Positions 12,501 to 27,500 of a DNA stretch of 64,000 nt are shown one piece after another. Numbering within the stretch: the stretch's first letter is position 1; each line of letters begins with the position of its first letter. Below the pieces are notes generated by a model that was not told the origin of the DNA, searched no databases, and saw nothing but the letters and a program-made list of their open reading frames with translations. The translations under genes and the position numbers were made by a program. Source of the stretch: Prinia subflava (Eukaryota > Chordata > Aves > Passeriformes > Cisticolidae); the NCBI RefSeq assembly GCF_021018805.1, contig NC_086253.1, positions 11,596,735-11,660,734 on the forward strand, written 5' to 3'.

Positions 12501-15500
12501 CTCTTGGGCCCACTTCTTGAGCTTGTCCAGGTCCCTCTAGATACATCCTTGGTGTGTGTTTTTGGCTGGGTGTTAGGAAAAATGCAGTCGGGATTCTTTT
12601 ATTGAAATCACACAAGAAATGTGTTTTTAATGTCAGTCAAGGGATTAAATTGGTAAATAGGTAATAGGTAAACAGTATGTGCAACTGTAACTTGTCATAT
12701 TCTCTAAACTTCTCTGAACATCATCTCTGCACAGAACCCTGATAGTAAACAGAGCCTTTAGTGAACTCTCAATGGACTCATTTGTAAGAAAAATTCTGTG
12801 TGTCCTCAGTGCAAAGTGCCAAGAGAGAACTGCATTTCTAGGATCACTTAAATGACTCTGTCTAGTAGGCACTAATGTAGATAGAGCTTCTCAAAAAGGC
12901 ACTGAACTGTCTTCTGCTTCTGTTGAGGCAAAACTACATCCAGTTCAGATACAATATTATTTCTGATGTGGTCATCATTATTTAGACTATCTTAATTGAG
13001 TACAGCTTTTAAACTTTGCAGAGTAAGAACAGGTGTGTGTTTACCTTTGAGCTTGTGCAAACTGCAGTCTTTGTAACTAGCTATGTAACTCAAATACTGG
13101 ATAATAATTACAGCAGTAAGGCTGTGTGAGTGGGCACTATAAAGACCTTGCAGATTATTTGTTTTCAAGAAGTACCTAGAAGTCTTCGCATCTTTTAGGA
13201 GATCCCTTAAATAAGTTCAGGTTTAGGGAGCTCTGAAAACCATGACTAAACCTGCAGGAGTAGTCTTTCAGTACTTTGTTTGGTTTTGCTTCTTGCCAGA
13301 GGACACTTTGTGATCCCTGTCAGAAACAATTGCTTTTAACTATTCTGATTACCTTAAATTGACTTCTGTCTTAGGAGTTTGACTGTCAGCCAGTCAGAGA
13401 GAATTGGTTGACAGAGCATGACTGATAGCCAAAGGAGCAATATCAGAGCTAGTTAAGCAGTGCCTTAGCATTGACTCCCTGAGTGAGATCCTCCTGGCCA
13501 TGCAGCTGAAATGTGTATTGCAGCAAAAGCAAACAGTGCATGGCTGGAGTGGATGATACCAGTCATCAGGGCATGGAATAGCATTGTGGGAACATTCCCT
13601 ATCTAGTCATCCTCCAAAATAAATAAATTGGAAGAGTTGAATTTGGCTGTGAAAAACTAATTACAGCTAAGGTCTTTGCATACTTGGCAGTGACCAGTCT
13701 CTTTCTTTTTCTGTAGTTTCTTTTAAAGAAGTTAATTTAAGGTGATTTGGGCATAGCTATAGCCTTGGGATAATCACTGCACTGTAGATTTATTGTTTAA
13801 TAGAAATATTAATGTGTTAATCAGAATACATAATTTTCTTACTTATCACTCCTGTCCACACACAACTTAAAGTATGTGACTGTGTTATTCTTCTAATGGA
13901 TTTCTGTATCCAGCCCTCTGTCTTCTCTAAATGCAGCTGTCCCCAGATAGACACCCAAACCTATGATTTCATTTCTGCAGAGGTAAGGAAAAACATAGCC
14001 TGAGGCTTTAGAATGGCCTTTTGAAAGTGTATAGTGAATTGTAAAAAGAAAATTGATTTGGGTTGTAGCAAATGATAAAAAAATAGTGTGAAATTCTGAG
14101 CCTGTAAAAACCATTTCAGGATTCCTTAATAGTGCATTAAAGATCACAACTGGGATTTCACTGAATTCATGTGTTTGTAGAGTGGTCTAGGCAATGTGAC
14201 TCTAGGAGATACTTAAAATTTTACAATAGCTGCAAAGATGTCTTTTCACAGATCGCTTTAGAGCCAATTGCTTTCCCATTTAACAGGGATGGTAGCAAAC
14301 AAGTTATTGTTTTTTATCAGGAATGCCCTTTAAAATATCATTATCTCACCATTTCTCAAGTTTATTGGTATGGAAGAGAGAAAGAAAACTTAACAGAGCT
14401 GAAATGAATGTTAGCATCAACCACCAGATTTCCTTTATCACCAAAGTAATTTCAGGTATTATCCAAAATCTGAAATCCTTGGCAGAGACGGTCTTGGGAG
14501 CTATGTCAAAGAATGTTAAATTACAGATAAAGGATCACACCATGGCACTGATCCTCATCTACACAGCACTCATATTTTAGAGTAATGTGACTGCAGTCAA
14601 TGAAGTTATTCCTGTGGAAATGGGTAACAGGATTCAGTCCAAGATTTATTGTCTTACTAATTTTATTTCTTCAGCTGATGAGTTTTAATCAGTGTGTTGT
14701 CATTGTGGAAGCTTTTAAATTGCATGCTTCTGTTTCCCTCTGGATTAATTTCTCATGGAAGCATTTTGAAAATGAGCCATTCTCTGTTGTCACAGGTGCA
14801 GCCAGTGTATCCAACTTGAAAAACGTGTATTATGAATTTATTGAAAGTTAGACAAAAAAACCCATTTACACAGTTTTAGGTACAATTATATGAAAAGATA
14901 ATGTATAAATAATTTAATCAGCTCTGCCAGAGGGGAGAATTCTCTTAAATGAGTCTAATTATTCTAATTCCCATGTGAGTTTGGACTTGAAATTAACCTT
15001 GCAAAGCACAATCTTTCTCAGAGTATTAACATAAAAAAGAAGAAAATATAACTTACTTTGCTCATTAGCTAAAAAATCTTTAGCTTGAAGAGTACTCATA
15101 CAAAGACAGATGTCACAGAATTGCTCAAATGGTCATCTCAGGTATTGTGTCGAGTTTGAAGTCTGTACCTGTTTATTCTGTGTGAGCTGTCACAACCTGA
15201 GACCCTGGAAGCTTTTCTCACTATTAAAAGAGCTGGGACACTCTCATTAATGCACACATTACTTTGTGTTGTCATAATACACATGGGTAAGGACTGCACG
15301 TGAAATTGCAGTAGTTTGAGCCTTTGGAATACAAATGCTCAGTAAATAAAGGCCATATTAACTTTCACAAAGTTGTAGCACCGGTTTTAAGAATAAGTCT
15401 TTTTTGACTGTTGTCATACTGCATGCTGATGGGCATTTTTGAAAATCCTTTCAAGTGAATTAAGCAACCAGATAATAAGATTTTTATTCAGGTATCTTAT

Positions 15501-18500
15501 GTAATGTGCATAGGTGATTTAAATGTAAGTTTTATTAGTGTTCTTAAAGCAGCTATTTTTCAGAAGTATCTGGCTATTTTTGAAGATGGTTTTATTTCAC
15601 TACTTCTGTAACAAGTATGCAGGGAAGAGGAGAGCTTTATGCTCTGAAAGACACTTCTAGCTAGCTAAAGTTTGCAAAAATGTATCATTTGTGATTTGAA
15701 TTGAAAAATCAGTAAATATATGGAATTACTCCAGTCTCGTGCAGTACAAATACTACTGTATATTTCGGTTTTCTGAAATGTAAATTAAAGAATAAGTTGT
15801 ATGTTGTGGAAGAAAAATAGCCACCAAGATGTACTAAAGAGTCTATACCCTGCAGCTGGAATTTCTGTCTCTGCTTTTATTTGAGACAGATCTTCCTCAG
15901 CTACATAGGATTTTAGTAATTACCAAGAAGAAATTTCTTGATAGGAATTGCATGTTACCATGTAGGTTATTCATTAAAAAAAAAAAAAAGATGTTTTATC
16001 TCTTATTCCCAAGTTATGTGGGGAAAAAAAATCCCTGGCTATTTTTAAGATGGAGTTTAGGGAATTTTATATGTCATATTTCTCTGTACTACCAGGGACT
16101 CAATTCAGTAAACTAAGCAGATCCCTCTCAGTTTTCTGTTAAGCATCTAATGTATTTCAGGAAAGGTCTGTCAACGATGAGATTATATTGCTTTTGTTTA
16201 TAAATTATCCTTGCCTTATTAATGTTGAATCACTCTTTTCTTGGAACCTTTGCCAGTGTGTCATACATGATGCCACTTAACCACACTGTGTAGAACAGCA
16301 CTGCCTAAGAGAAGCTCAGCTGGGGGACTTAATAGGGCTCCTCTATTAATAATTTATATGTACCTGAGGCTCTTCTGGTATTTGTGTTCCAAGTGTAACA
16401 TTAAGCGTGCCACAGTAGTTTCAGACAAATCATAATCAATTCATATGCAAATATATGAACTAAATATGACTTTGCAGTCTTTCAGTGACTGAGTGACTCC
16501 AGGTGTACATTTACAAAGGCAGGCCTTCCTCTGTTGATTCATCCACTTAACTTTTCTTTCAGCTCTGTATACGCAGATAATGATGTCTATGCTCTTGGAA
16601 ATTTGAATCTGCATATGGTTGTTGCTGAAGCAGGCATGTGACTGTGTTTACAGCTGAAAATGCAATCATTCCATTTAAAAAAGCAAGCCAAAAATTCTGT
16701 TCCTAAATAAGGTTTTCTAGTATCTACTCCTAAATTCATTATTCCTTAAGTAAATCATTGTTGCAATGTGTCTGAACAGGCCTATCTGTGATAAAGTTTG
16801 GATGTGACCTGCACCATTTAAAATGGGCTCCTTCCTAGCAGTGCTACTCTACAATTCTCTGCTTTCAGCACTTGGTCAAATGTTGCAGCTACTCCATAGG
16901 CAGTTTCTCTTACATATTAGAGTTGGTTTTCCTCAACTTGCTTGCAGTGAAGTCTGATGTTTACTGAATTTATGGCAGTAAAAGCAATTTCCTAAAATTT
17001 TACTAAGTACATATAAAAGATGTTGATTCTTTTTTCAAGTAATATTTGTGTAATGGAGGTTTAGAGTTTCTTGCTGCTGTTTCTTTCTTTTTATCCTACC
17101 TAGATAATAGGAATGCAAAATAATTCTAATGTTGCAAAAATCAAAATGAGACCTCTCAAATTCAGAAGGAGTTTTTAGACCAGTATGCATTCTGGGAGAA
17201 AGTTGCAAAAGTCTAATGTAATTATGAGAATAATAATAACGACCTCTCAAAAACAGTTAATAAAGAGAACCAAGTGAATACTCCCATGACTGGATAGCTG
17301 CAGGTAGGAAGGAGAGAGACCACTAGATCAGAATCCAGTCTTGCTGGCTCTTAAATTAACCTTTGCCAAGCCTTTGCCACTTTCTGACTCAATTTCATTT
17401 TCTGTAAAACATTAGCACTGATGCTGACTCTACTTTGCTTTAAACCTAATGAATAGAAGATGTTTCTAATACTACTTTGAATTTCTTGCCATATATCTCC
17501 AGTTCCAAATGAAACTTGAGACAGGAGTTCCAGAAGGTTCAGCTTTGGCTCAGAAGTTTGATATTTAGGTTACATTTTGGAACAACTCTTGTCCCGTCAT
17601 CCTGAGGCACTCTGGTTTTTATCACTGCCAGATAAATCAGTAACATCTTGGTTCCTAAACACGTAGAAAGGGTCTGAGTGTTCACCTTCATGCTCCTCAT
17701 GTGTTATGGTGTAAGTGTTGTGGTGTTAGAAGGCAGAAATAGAGAGCACAATCAGGCATGACTGTGACTGGAGTGTTACATACCAGACTGTGAGGAGACA
17801 CGGGCATCTTGTACTGACACTGGTAAGCTGAGGATAAATGTGAGGCCGTTGCCCAAGGAGCATCTGCAGAGCCTTTATTACCTACACTGAATAAAAGTGC
17901 ACAGCCAGTAATACAGGAGGATGTACTGAATATATCATCCTGTCTCTGGATGAGCTAGATCTCAACCTCTTGTTCAGCCAACACAGCCAAATTCTCTTTT
18001 GTGGCTAGTTCTAGCTGAATAGTTTATTGCTACTGCAGCCTTTTAGCTATGACCATGACTTTCCTTCTTCCACTAACAGCTCTTTGTCATCTATTTTAGC
18101 CTATAATCCTTGACTTAAGAAAACTCAGAAGTCCACAGAACTGTGTTAACATTACTTAATCTCTTCTTTGTATGCTCTTTGTACGTGTTCTTTGTATCGT
18201 GAGCAATCCCTTTGTGTTTGCACAGCACCTAATGTAATTGGCTATGGTTTGGCCTTCCACATAGAGCTAACAGGCCCCATAGTGGTTTTTACTCTTTCTA
18301 TATCTCATAATCCTGATATGAGGAAAACTACCGAAGCCTTTGTGCTATTGTAATGGCACTGGCAGAAAGCCTTTGACAAAGGCATTTTATTTCCAATCAA
18401 AATCATGTAGTTTAAATTGTATTTTCAGCAAATCACCACCAATGTTAGACTGTTGACAAAGTTCCCAAGTGCAGTATGATCTCTGAAGAATCACTGTTAG

Positions 18501-21500
18501 AAATACCATGGAGTTAATAGATTTGGGCAGACATTAGTATGCCAACTTAGTATGGATCAATACCTTGCATTAACAGGTATTAGGTTCAAGGCAGCTGGGA
18601 CGAGCACACACTTATGTAGTTCCTGCTTTTGTGGTCCAGAAGAGTCAAATGATGCAGAAAATGTAACTACCACTTAGTTTATTGCAACTAATAAAACCCA
18701 TATAGTACATGATTTTAGTGGAGCACTGGGCAATGCTGTGCGATGGAAAACATTGACACTGTGGCTATTAGGAGTACTTGGAATATAAATACTCTCTTTG
18801 CCTGAGGTAAAACACTGGAATTTGAAGAAAAGGTCAAATCTATTAACCTATTGACAGCTCATTTCAGGACCCCTTGACTCTTGGACAGCAGGCCTGAAAT
18901 ACAGAGCTTGGGAAGCTGGACCCTGTCCAATGCTGTCCACAATGTCAAGCTATGGCTGTTGCAGGATTGTCATTCAACAGTGAAAACATACAGTGTATCT
19001 ATAGGAAATGGGAGAAAGGAGTTGATGGGTATTGAAAAGTTAGGGCTTGTTTCTTTTGTTGATAATAAGATTGATGTAATCACACCATGATGTTGTCAAG
19101 CACACTGAGGCCTTACAGACCCAGCATGGAAGAAAACTGGAACCATTTGGAATTAGTTTTCTTAACTGCCACATGGTGTAGGAATGATATAACCATCATG
19201 TAGGAAGTGAAAACCTGGTAGAGCTTGGTTTGTAGGCATCACAGTTCCCTCCTTGTAATGAAAATAGCGTGCACTAAATGACTAACAGGGAAAACCACTC
19301 AGAGAAATGCCTATATTAAAAGTGTAGAGCCTCAGCAGGACCACAGTAATCAATTACTCTAAACTGAACCCCTGGCAGCTTCCATGAATTGCTATTGATT
19401 TCAACTCCTAGTCAGTGAATCTTTCTAGGGCTAGGCTGAAATGTAGGTGTGAGATGCAGACAAAATTAGTAACCTGAACAAACCTCTGTGGAAAACACAG
19501 GGAACAGCCAGGTTTGGTAAGATTTGCTGAAGGTTATTTTTGAAAGTGCTTAAATTTGCAAAATCCTAAGTCCCACGCAGGGATAAAAATGAAGTGTCAT
19601 ATCAGCATATATTGAAATAAGAAAGAGGAGAATTTAATTTTTCTTGTGAAGTTACTGTGGAAAATTTTGTCTGGCTTTTTAAAGAAAGCCTCTCCTCCTC
19701 CATTGCAGTTGAATAAAGGGGGGAGGGGGGCAAGTAATTTTTTTTTCTCGAGCCTTCTTCTGACCATAAATACTATTTCTTTCTTACAGTGAACCCACAA
19801 GTCATTTAAAAATTATTCCAAAATAATAATAGAAGATTCAATTCTTTATATGCCATAGCTTGTGAGCTACAAATTTGTTCTCTACAAAATTCAGTTTCTT
19901 GTAGAATTCCTTGATGGTTTTAGGAAGGCGAAGCAGCTATTTCTTTATGCATACTGTTCACTTCAAAGGGAATTTAATCTGTTTTGAGGAGGCTGCTATG
20001 TTTCCATTATCATACAAGGAAACTTATTCTGGGACCTTTTTTGCTCAGCAGGAACCCTGTGTATTTTCCACATTCTCATTATGCATGTTTTGGCATGAGC
20101 ATAAAGCAGGCATGCTCATTTATATTCTAGCTGATCAAGAGGAGAACTCTGATTAATATGAATTTTGGATCAAGGTGAGGGTCAACTTTGTAACCTACAA
20201 TAAAAGGAACTTTCTGGAGTGACTTCTCCCAGAGGGGAATATTTCTGTTAGATCAATGGCCCAGAGGCAATGGAACAAATTTTCTTCCTCCTGTTGTCCT
20301 CATTTTGCTATCAGCTGCACAACAGCAGCACACAATACTGAGTTAGAACTAAACATACCATATAACTGAATTGTGTACTCAGATCACATTCCTCACACTG
20401 CATATCATTGCAGGTTGTTAATCATGCCTTTCCTTATGCTCTTTCCTCTCTTAGAATTCTTCTTCTCTCCCCTTCCCCCCTCCCTCAGATCTTTCCCTAA
20501 AGCCTCCTCACAGCCAGGCCCTGCTCTGCTCACTCTCCTTTGTTATATTTCTGTTCTTGAATAATCTGGGGAAGGCACCATAGATGTTCAGCCAAAGTTA
20601 AGATTACATTGCCTTGGAGTAGCTCTGTTGCCTTTTCCAAAATTGCCTTTCCTGGTCTTGTAGCTCTACTAACCCAACTGTGAGAATCATCACTCACCAT
20701 TGTAGTTGCCAAGTGTACTTGGCTTTTATTTCCATTTTGCTGTGGAGAGCATCTCTAAGGTCTGCTGGCCTCTTCATAGCTTTACCCTGTTTCCTGGAGC
20801 CAAGCAGGGGAGGACGGGTCTGCTATGTAAGACAGCAGATAGTTAAGAGGGAAGGACCTGTTCTACTTTTTGCAAGCAAGAATGTATTTTCTATTCCTTG
20901 TTTTAATGTTAATGAATTAAAAGACTGCCAGTGTAATCTAGCCCATCACTGGCAAGGTGCCAGTTCAACCTTCCCTTGGTACAGCTATCTACCAGGGATC
21001 GAAATGCCTTGTTCTTGTCAAGCATGTGTGGGAGTCAAAGCAATATGAACATCTTTTTCATTTCCTTAGGGGAAATTTCTACCCTGTTAAGGCAAAGAAA
21101 CACTGACTTTTTTTAGGACAACAAAATTATATCCTAGCACACTGTCAATGGTGAACTGAACTCTGTTCTTTCTGTCTTAGATGCCTTTGACCCTAGGTGT
21201 TTTTTCCATACTCTGAAAGTGAAGCAGATCACATGTGGTACAACAAGAGTCAGATGTGACTGGAATTTCAGAGGTGAGTGCAGTGGGGGAGAAGGACAGT
21301 GCCCCACTTGAGACAGCCCTCCACAAGCTCTGATTGCAGGGAAAGGCAGTAGGGTAGGAGACAACTACAGATTTGTGCTATTACCATAGTTTTCTCTTTA
21401 GCAGTGGAGTTTTCATATAATCAATATCTGCCAGATTCCCTCTGTTTCGTGCTTTTCAAGTTCACCAAAGGCCCTGTTTTTGAAGCACACTGTCTGGTCC

Positions 21501-24500
21501 AGTTTTTTAAATTCTGTTATTTTTTCCTGCCTTGCAATGCTGTGCTTAAAAGGAAGAAAAGACACAAAGGGAAGACAGAAAAATAGAAATGAGAAATGTC
21601 TCTTGGGAGATGCTTGCCCTTACCATGTCATGCTAGTTTAAATACAGTTCCCACACATCACATGTCAAGCTGTACTTGATTGTTTTCAAATAGATGGCAA
21701 AAATCATGAGAGGAGGAAAATGTTCTTTTGTGTGACATATTCTTCTTTTAATATATTGGGTTCTGTAGCTGTCAAAACAAAGGCTGTTTTTCCATCTATT
21801 ATTACAAATGTATTTGGGCTAAATCTCATCTGCAACTCTCTAGTCCCTTGGTTGTTTACTTCAATAGAGTGTTACTGTTTTAATTTTTCTAAATCTAGTG
21901 AAATTATGAATTTTCATTTTTGCTATGATCCTCAGTAGGCAAATGAGTTTTTTCTCAGTGGAGATTTAGATCATGTCTGGAAATGCAGTATGTTTCAAGT
22001 GTTTTCTGCTTTTCTGGCAGGAGGATGGAATATTTAATTTCATTATTCAGCATAGGTTTATTCATTTTACACAATGAAAGGAAATTCATCAATAGCATCT
22101 TCAGCATCCAGAAAAATGATACTTACCATGACTGTTTCATATACTCCATTTATATTTTATATCTTTCTCATCACTCAGCAATTATTCATCTCTCTGCTGA
22201 GAGGTGAAATTCTTCTATTGAGTTACCATAATTTCTCTGAACTCCACAAAGCAATTCAATCCCTGAAAGCTTTTACTTAAAGGTGTTTCTTGAGACAAAT
22301 TCACCAAATACACATAACTGAAGAGAGGATATTTTTTCTGTTGATTTTCAGAATTATTTAGTGATGCTTTATAAAAGAGGTAAATCAATGTTTCTACATC
22401 CTAACATTCATTGCACTTTTATTAATCATGATGGATTCTTGGAGATGGATGCAAATGTGATACTACAAGTGAGTAGGAATGCAATTAAAATGCAACATTA
22501 ATTCATTCCCAGTTGTTATTAAATGTCACAAGATATTAATAGTTTTTGCTGATATTTTCCTTTCTAAACCACATGGGGAAAAAAAGAAAAAAAAAACCCA
22601 AACCCACAACAGTGTGATGTATGCACAGTCATCAAGATTATTATCTCTGAATCTTTTGTACTATTTCACTGTAGTATTCCAGACCTGTATTTTTGGGAAA
22701 GATCAAAGTATGGAGTGTAAAGGTGATGATAGACTGTATCCCATTCCCACAGAAATCAATCAAAGGTCTTTGATTGGTCTTCCATTTGGGAAGTGGTCAC
22801 AGTGGGAACAGAAACAGGCTTAGTACCGTGATATATGATTTCTCTCACCATCAATAAAACAGATTTTCTCATTTATCTTATCCTCTGAGATGTTTAAATT
22901 TTGAACGTCAGCTGATTCAAATTTTATGTTCAGGGAATCCAGGCACTGAGATGATTTGTGTGTGGGGCACTGCACTGGGACTCAGTAGGTCTGGGCTTGT
23001 TCTGTCATGCATTTCCCATGTGATCTTATGCAAATCCTTTATTCCTTCTCGCACAAACTCATCAGTGAAACAGGGTAATGTTACTCTTCTTGTTCGAAGG
23101 ATTTGTTAACATTTGGATGGCTTATCTGTAGCAGATTGCTGAGGGCCATGTGAAAATGCCCTATTTAATTTAAAATCTTATTTAAATGTACTGCTTTACA
23201 TATATATCCTTCTTTCATTTTATGCTTGTGTATCTATTGCTTTCTTCCAGCCCCCTCGTGAGACTCTTACTTTCCTTCTTTTCTCTGTAAGCAGTCTTTC
23301 ACAGACTGGCCTTCTCCCCAGAAAACAGGCTCAGTGTGAGTCCTGGCTTTTAAGGCAGGTAATGTGTACGGGTGGAGATATAAGTGTTGGAGAGGCACCA
23401 TGTGAGTTACACTTTGTATGGTAATCTAGCTTCCCAAGCTGACAGGTTTGTGCTTGGGAAGCTAGATGCTTGATGTATTTTTGTTCCAGATGATGTTCAC
23501 TTAAATGATTCAGGTGGACGATCCTCAGTCACAGAAATTCATACTGATTTTGGTAGTGGGTGTCATTTACGTAAAAACCTAAGAATGCCATTTCGGATAC
23601 TTCCTTGTAATATTCAAATAGCAAACCTAATACTGTGAGTAATTTTTTAAAGGAAAATGTATTAGTATATATTCACCCAGAATTATTTGCATAAATACTT
23701 CTTCATGTATTTGCCACCTGTGGCTTTGTAAAAAAAGTACCTTTTTTTTTTGAGTCTTTTACCTTATGCTACATGTATTTTTTAGTTTAAGTTGCATAAT
23801 CATAAAAGCCAATGTTCCTTAATGGAGTGAGCAGATCTGAGCTGTGCATTGTTCTCTCTCAGTCAGCGTAATCTGGGATAGAGCAGTGGTTTCAATAGCA
23901 AGTGCAGGAGATAGAGCTACCTGCTCTGTTAGTTTCAGTGAAGAATTGAAGTGAGAATTCTATGTCCCTGCAACACATTTCTTTGATGTCTTTGCACAGC
24001 ACGGATAAATGGTGACCTGCTAATGGCATCTGCAGTAAAACCCTGCAGGCTTTGAGTTTTACATTGCTCTTTGGGTTTGGTATAAGTGGGCCAGGTATGG
24101 AACTTTAAAACTGTTCTACTGCCAAAAAAAATGAGTGTATCTTTAAAATCATTACATGTGTGTACATTTGCACGCTTCCTTCAAGTAAGAGTCGTGGTTT
24201 ACCTGCAGACAACTGCATTTTCCTTGATGAAACTTCCATTCAGACATTGTAGATATAAAGCCAGCCAACATGGAGGACCTGACAGAAGTGATTACAGCCT
24301 CTGAGTTCCATCCCCACCACTGCAATCTCTTTGTCTACAGCAGCAGCAAAGGATCCCTGAGACTCTGCGACATGAGGGCGTCGGCTCTCTGTGACAAACA
24401 TTCCAAGCGTAAGTCCTTGCTCCATGGAGCCCCCGATGCCACTGCACTCTTACTCTTCACAGACAGCACGTAGATGGGTGCATACCTCAGGGAATTAGTT

Positions 24501-27500
24501 TCTCATTTGCAGGCACATTTGAAAACAGCAAAAGGAAGAGTTTTTTTCACCTGTGCAAGTATTAGCTATGAACTTGGTAACAACTGTGTCTGTGACCGGT
24601 TGCCCTTACAGGTCTTATTGCAGGGATCGGGGAAGAACCCAGAACTCTAGTGGAAGAGAGAGGATTCCTAAGAAAGCAGAGAGGATGAGGGAGTATTTAG
24701 GTAGATGAGCATGCTGGTTTGAATACACAAGACTGTTCTGAATGCTGCAGCAAGTAAATTTTGATTGTCAGACTGCCTTCAAATTTTGAATCTGTTTTCT
24801 GGATTAGGAAATCTCAGTGTCCTTAAATGTAGCCCAGCATTTCCTAGATGTATTTTTTCAATATTATGTCTGAACAGACTTAGAGGAAATGCAGTAAGTA
24901 ATCAGGTGGGGGGTGAGGAGGAGGGGAAGAAACAAAAATTGGGCTGATATGGAAGCTGTCATCAGTCCTACGTGATTTTATGTATTCTGTGAAATTTTGA
25001 GATGAACCACCAAATCATGCTAGTTCGTATCTGAAATGTACATAAGAAGTAGGAAGTAAAATTTTAAAATATGTGACTGACTTTGTTCTCAAAGTAAAAG
25101 CTGAAGAAAAATACATGTTTATATTGTCTTACTCTCAGCTCTTTATGGTCTAGAGAAGACAGACTGTGGTTCTTCCCACCAGTAATCTGGCAAGCCTGGG
25201 TACTTTGCCTTGTGCAAACCCTCATCTTCTGAGAAAGACAACACCCAGACAAAGGCATCGTGTGGGTGGTTGCTGAGAACCTCATGAGTGAACTGTGGTG
25301 GCTCTGCTTTTGTCACCTTCAGGACGAGGGCTCTTCCAGGACACCTCTGTCCCACAGAAGGGGTCATCAGTTTCTTTTGCAATGCTGAAACATTGGAAGG
25401 AAATTTAAGAGAAATTATTTTAGTACCACAGCACATAAGAGGTTTTATGCCATTCAGTGCCTACTTGAACCTGTTTGAGATTGGCAGATCTTGTTAGTGG
25501 GGGCAAGAGGGGAGGAAAAAGCATGTGAAGACTTATATGAGACGTAAGTGGTGCACAGATATCATACGTATCCTATTTTTAAAACTGAAGGAAATTAGGT
25601 TAAAAGCCTATGACTGGGCCTTTTGACTGCAAGGAGAAATGCACATGCTCAGAACCTCTTAGGATGTGGTGTCCAATTATAAAAAATGAACTTTGAGGAC
25701 AACTTCCCTAGCAGAGAAGTGTTTACCTTTGTTAGCTGTATCTCCTTGTACTTGTAGAGTGAATTCAATATCATGAAGTGAAATGTAAGCATGACACAGT
25801 CTGACACAATGCTGTGAGTTATCCTGTCCCACTTAATTGTTTTGTTCTGTAATACTTCCATTTTTTCCTGCTAATAAGGCCTCCATGCCCCTGTAACTCA
25901 ATGCCAAATGCCAATCAGAACTTATTAAAGCTACAATACGGCAATGCTGGATGAAAGAAGGCACTTTATGCCAGAAGGGAGTGCAAGGTCTAATGGTCAT
26001 TGATTAAACCCCATTTTCCAGATCTATGAGTTAGAAAATAGACATTTAATGTAGCATTGCTGCACTGAAGTCGAGTCAAGCTCATTGAGAATCTGAGTGT
26101 GCACAGCACAAAAGTGATACAGCAATGGTAGAATTTCCAAAGTGTTGAAAGGAGTAGGCCCATGTACTGCTGATTGGAGTGGTTTCAGCATAGCTCTTAA
26201 AGACAAGCAATGTGATTTATATACAGCCCTTAGCATCCTAAAAGGACATATCAAAAACCAGTTTGCAAAATCAAGTTATTTGTATGATGGTCTCTCTGGT
26301 ACCTTGAGTGTGCATCTGATTCCTCTTTGCAGTTGCTCAATTTACAACTGGTGCATATGCATCATCAGTACCCTGCTCTCCTAGCTTGCCTTGTCTTTCA
26401 GTCTTTCCCCATAACTAACTTCACTTTTCAAGCAAAACAGCACAACTGGAGTTGCTGTAACCCTCACATTGTGCCATGCATCCCTGCTTTCTCAGCACAG
26501 TCTAGCATCACTGCCTGCTGTATTTTTAATGCTGTTCCAAGATTGTAGTGGGTGTACATATTTTAGGGATGAAAGATACAATATAACACTTAAGAAAAGT
26601 ACCTGGATAATGAGTACATGCAGTGAACTTTTGCATTTACTCTGTTTCCCCTTATTTATTCAAATCTCTGTAGCTCTCATAAAGTTCATTGCAGGTCTTG
26701 GGGAAAGAGCCCTTCCAGGTTGTACAGGTTTAGAGAGTGTCATGAGTAACTACTGTGCCATACTGTAAAAATAAATTACATATTAAAATCTGTAGTGAAA
26801 GTCAACCAACACAGGATATTAATAAATTATAATGTCTTGAAGGTTTCTGGTTTTCTAAGCTTAGTGGCAGAATCTCTTTTTTGGCATTAGTGACAGCAGC
26901 ATTACAAGGTTTCCCTTATAAATCCTCATGGTTTTGACATGGACGAGATGAGACTACTTCCATATGTACTCATCCTTGATGCCTATGCTGAGATTTAATA
27001 GCAGGCTGCCAATATGTGTGATGAGTTGTAATGGGGATATCTGAACCTTAGAAAAATTATCTCAGACCACCAAATCTATTTATAAAGTGTTGAAAAAATA
27101 TCAGGTCAGTAGCTGAATTTTAAATGGTCATTGAGATACTGATAAGCTGTGATAAAACGTGTTGTGTCTCTAATAAACTACCTGAAACTGCTTCTTATGA
27201 CAGCCCTGTGCACAGATTGTGCAGTGCTGAGTGAGGATCACAGGAAAATCTTATGTAGCCGTAGCAAATGTGTCTCAGGGAAGCACCACTCTGTAACCAC
27301 AGAGCAGGTACATATTGGTGTTCTGTGTCATTAGCAGACTTTGCAGGCAGTGGGAGAGGTTGCCACCAAAAATGTTCTGGAGAGGAGGTGCCAAAGACAT
27401 GAATGTCCCTGCTTTAGAATATTAGAGGACTGGGACTGAGGAAGGCGTTCTTGCAGTCCATGATGTTGTAGGGAAAGATTAAAAACATTTATGGAAGTCA

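Larger units (their letters stand above)
5908..24243 (+). other. PPP2R2C: PPP2R2C intron 5 (18.3 kb)
   Basis: This is the largest intron in the window, starting gtatcc and ending cattcag. It contains two antisense CR1 fragments (11715-11802, 12284-12545), MIR-like SINE remnants (about 17300-17440 and 22955-23165) and a perfect hairpin (23424-23467). The remaining sequence is AT-rich and shows no exon-like or RNA-gene structure that I can support. Short A and T runs occur near 15975, 19740 and 22578. Confidence 0.85.

Noticed and set aside
12183..12605. Open frames of 103-118 codons on both strands
   Set aside because: They are explained by the antisense CR1 ORF2 fragment at 12284-12545.
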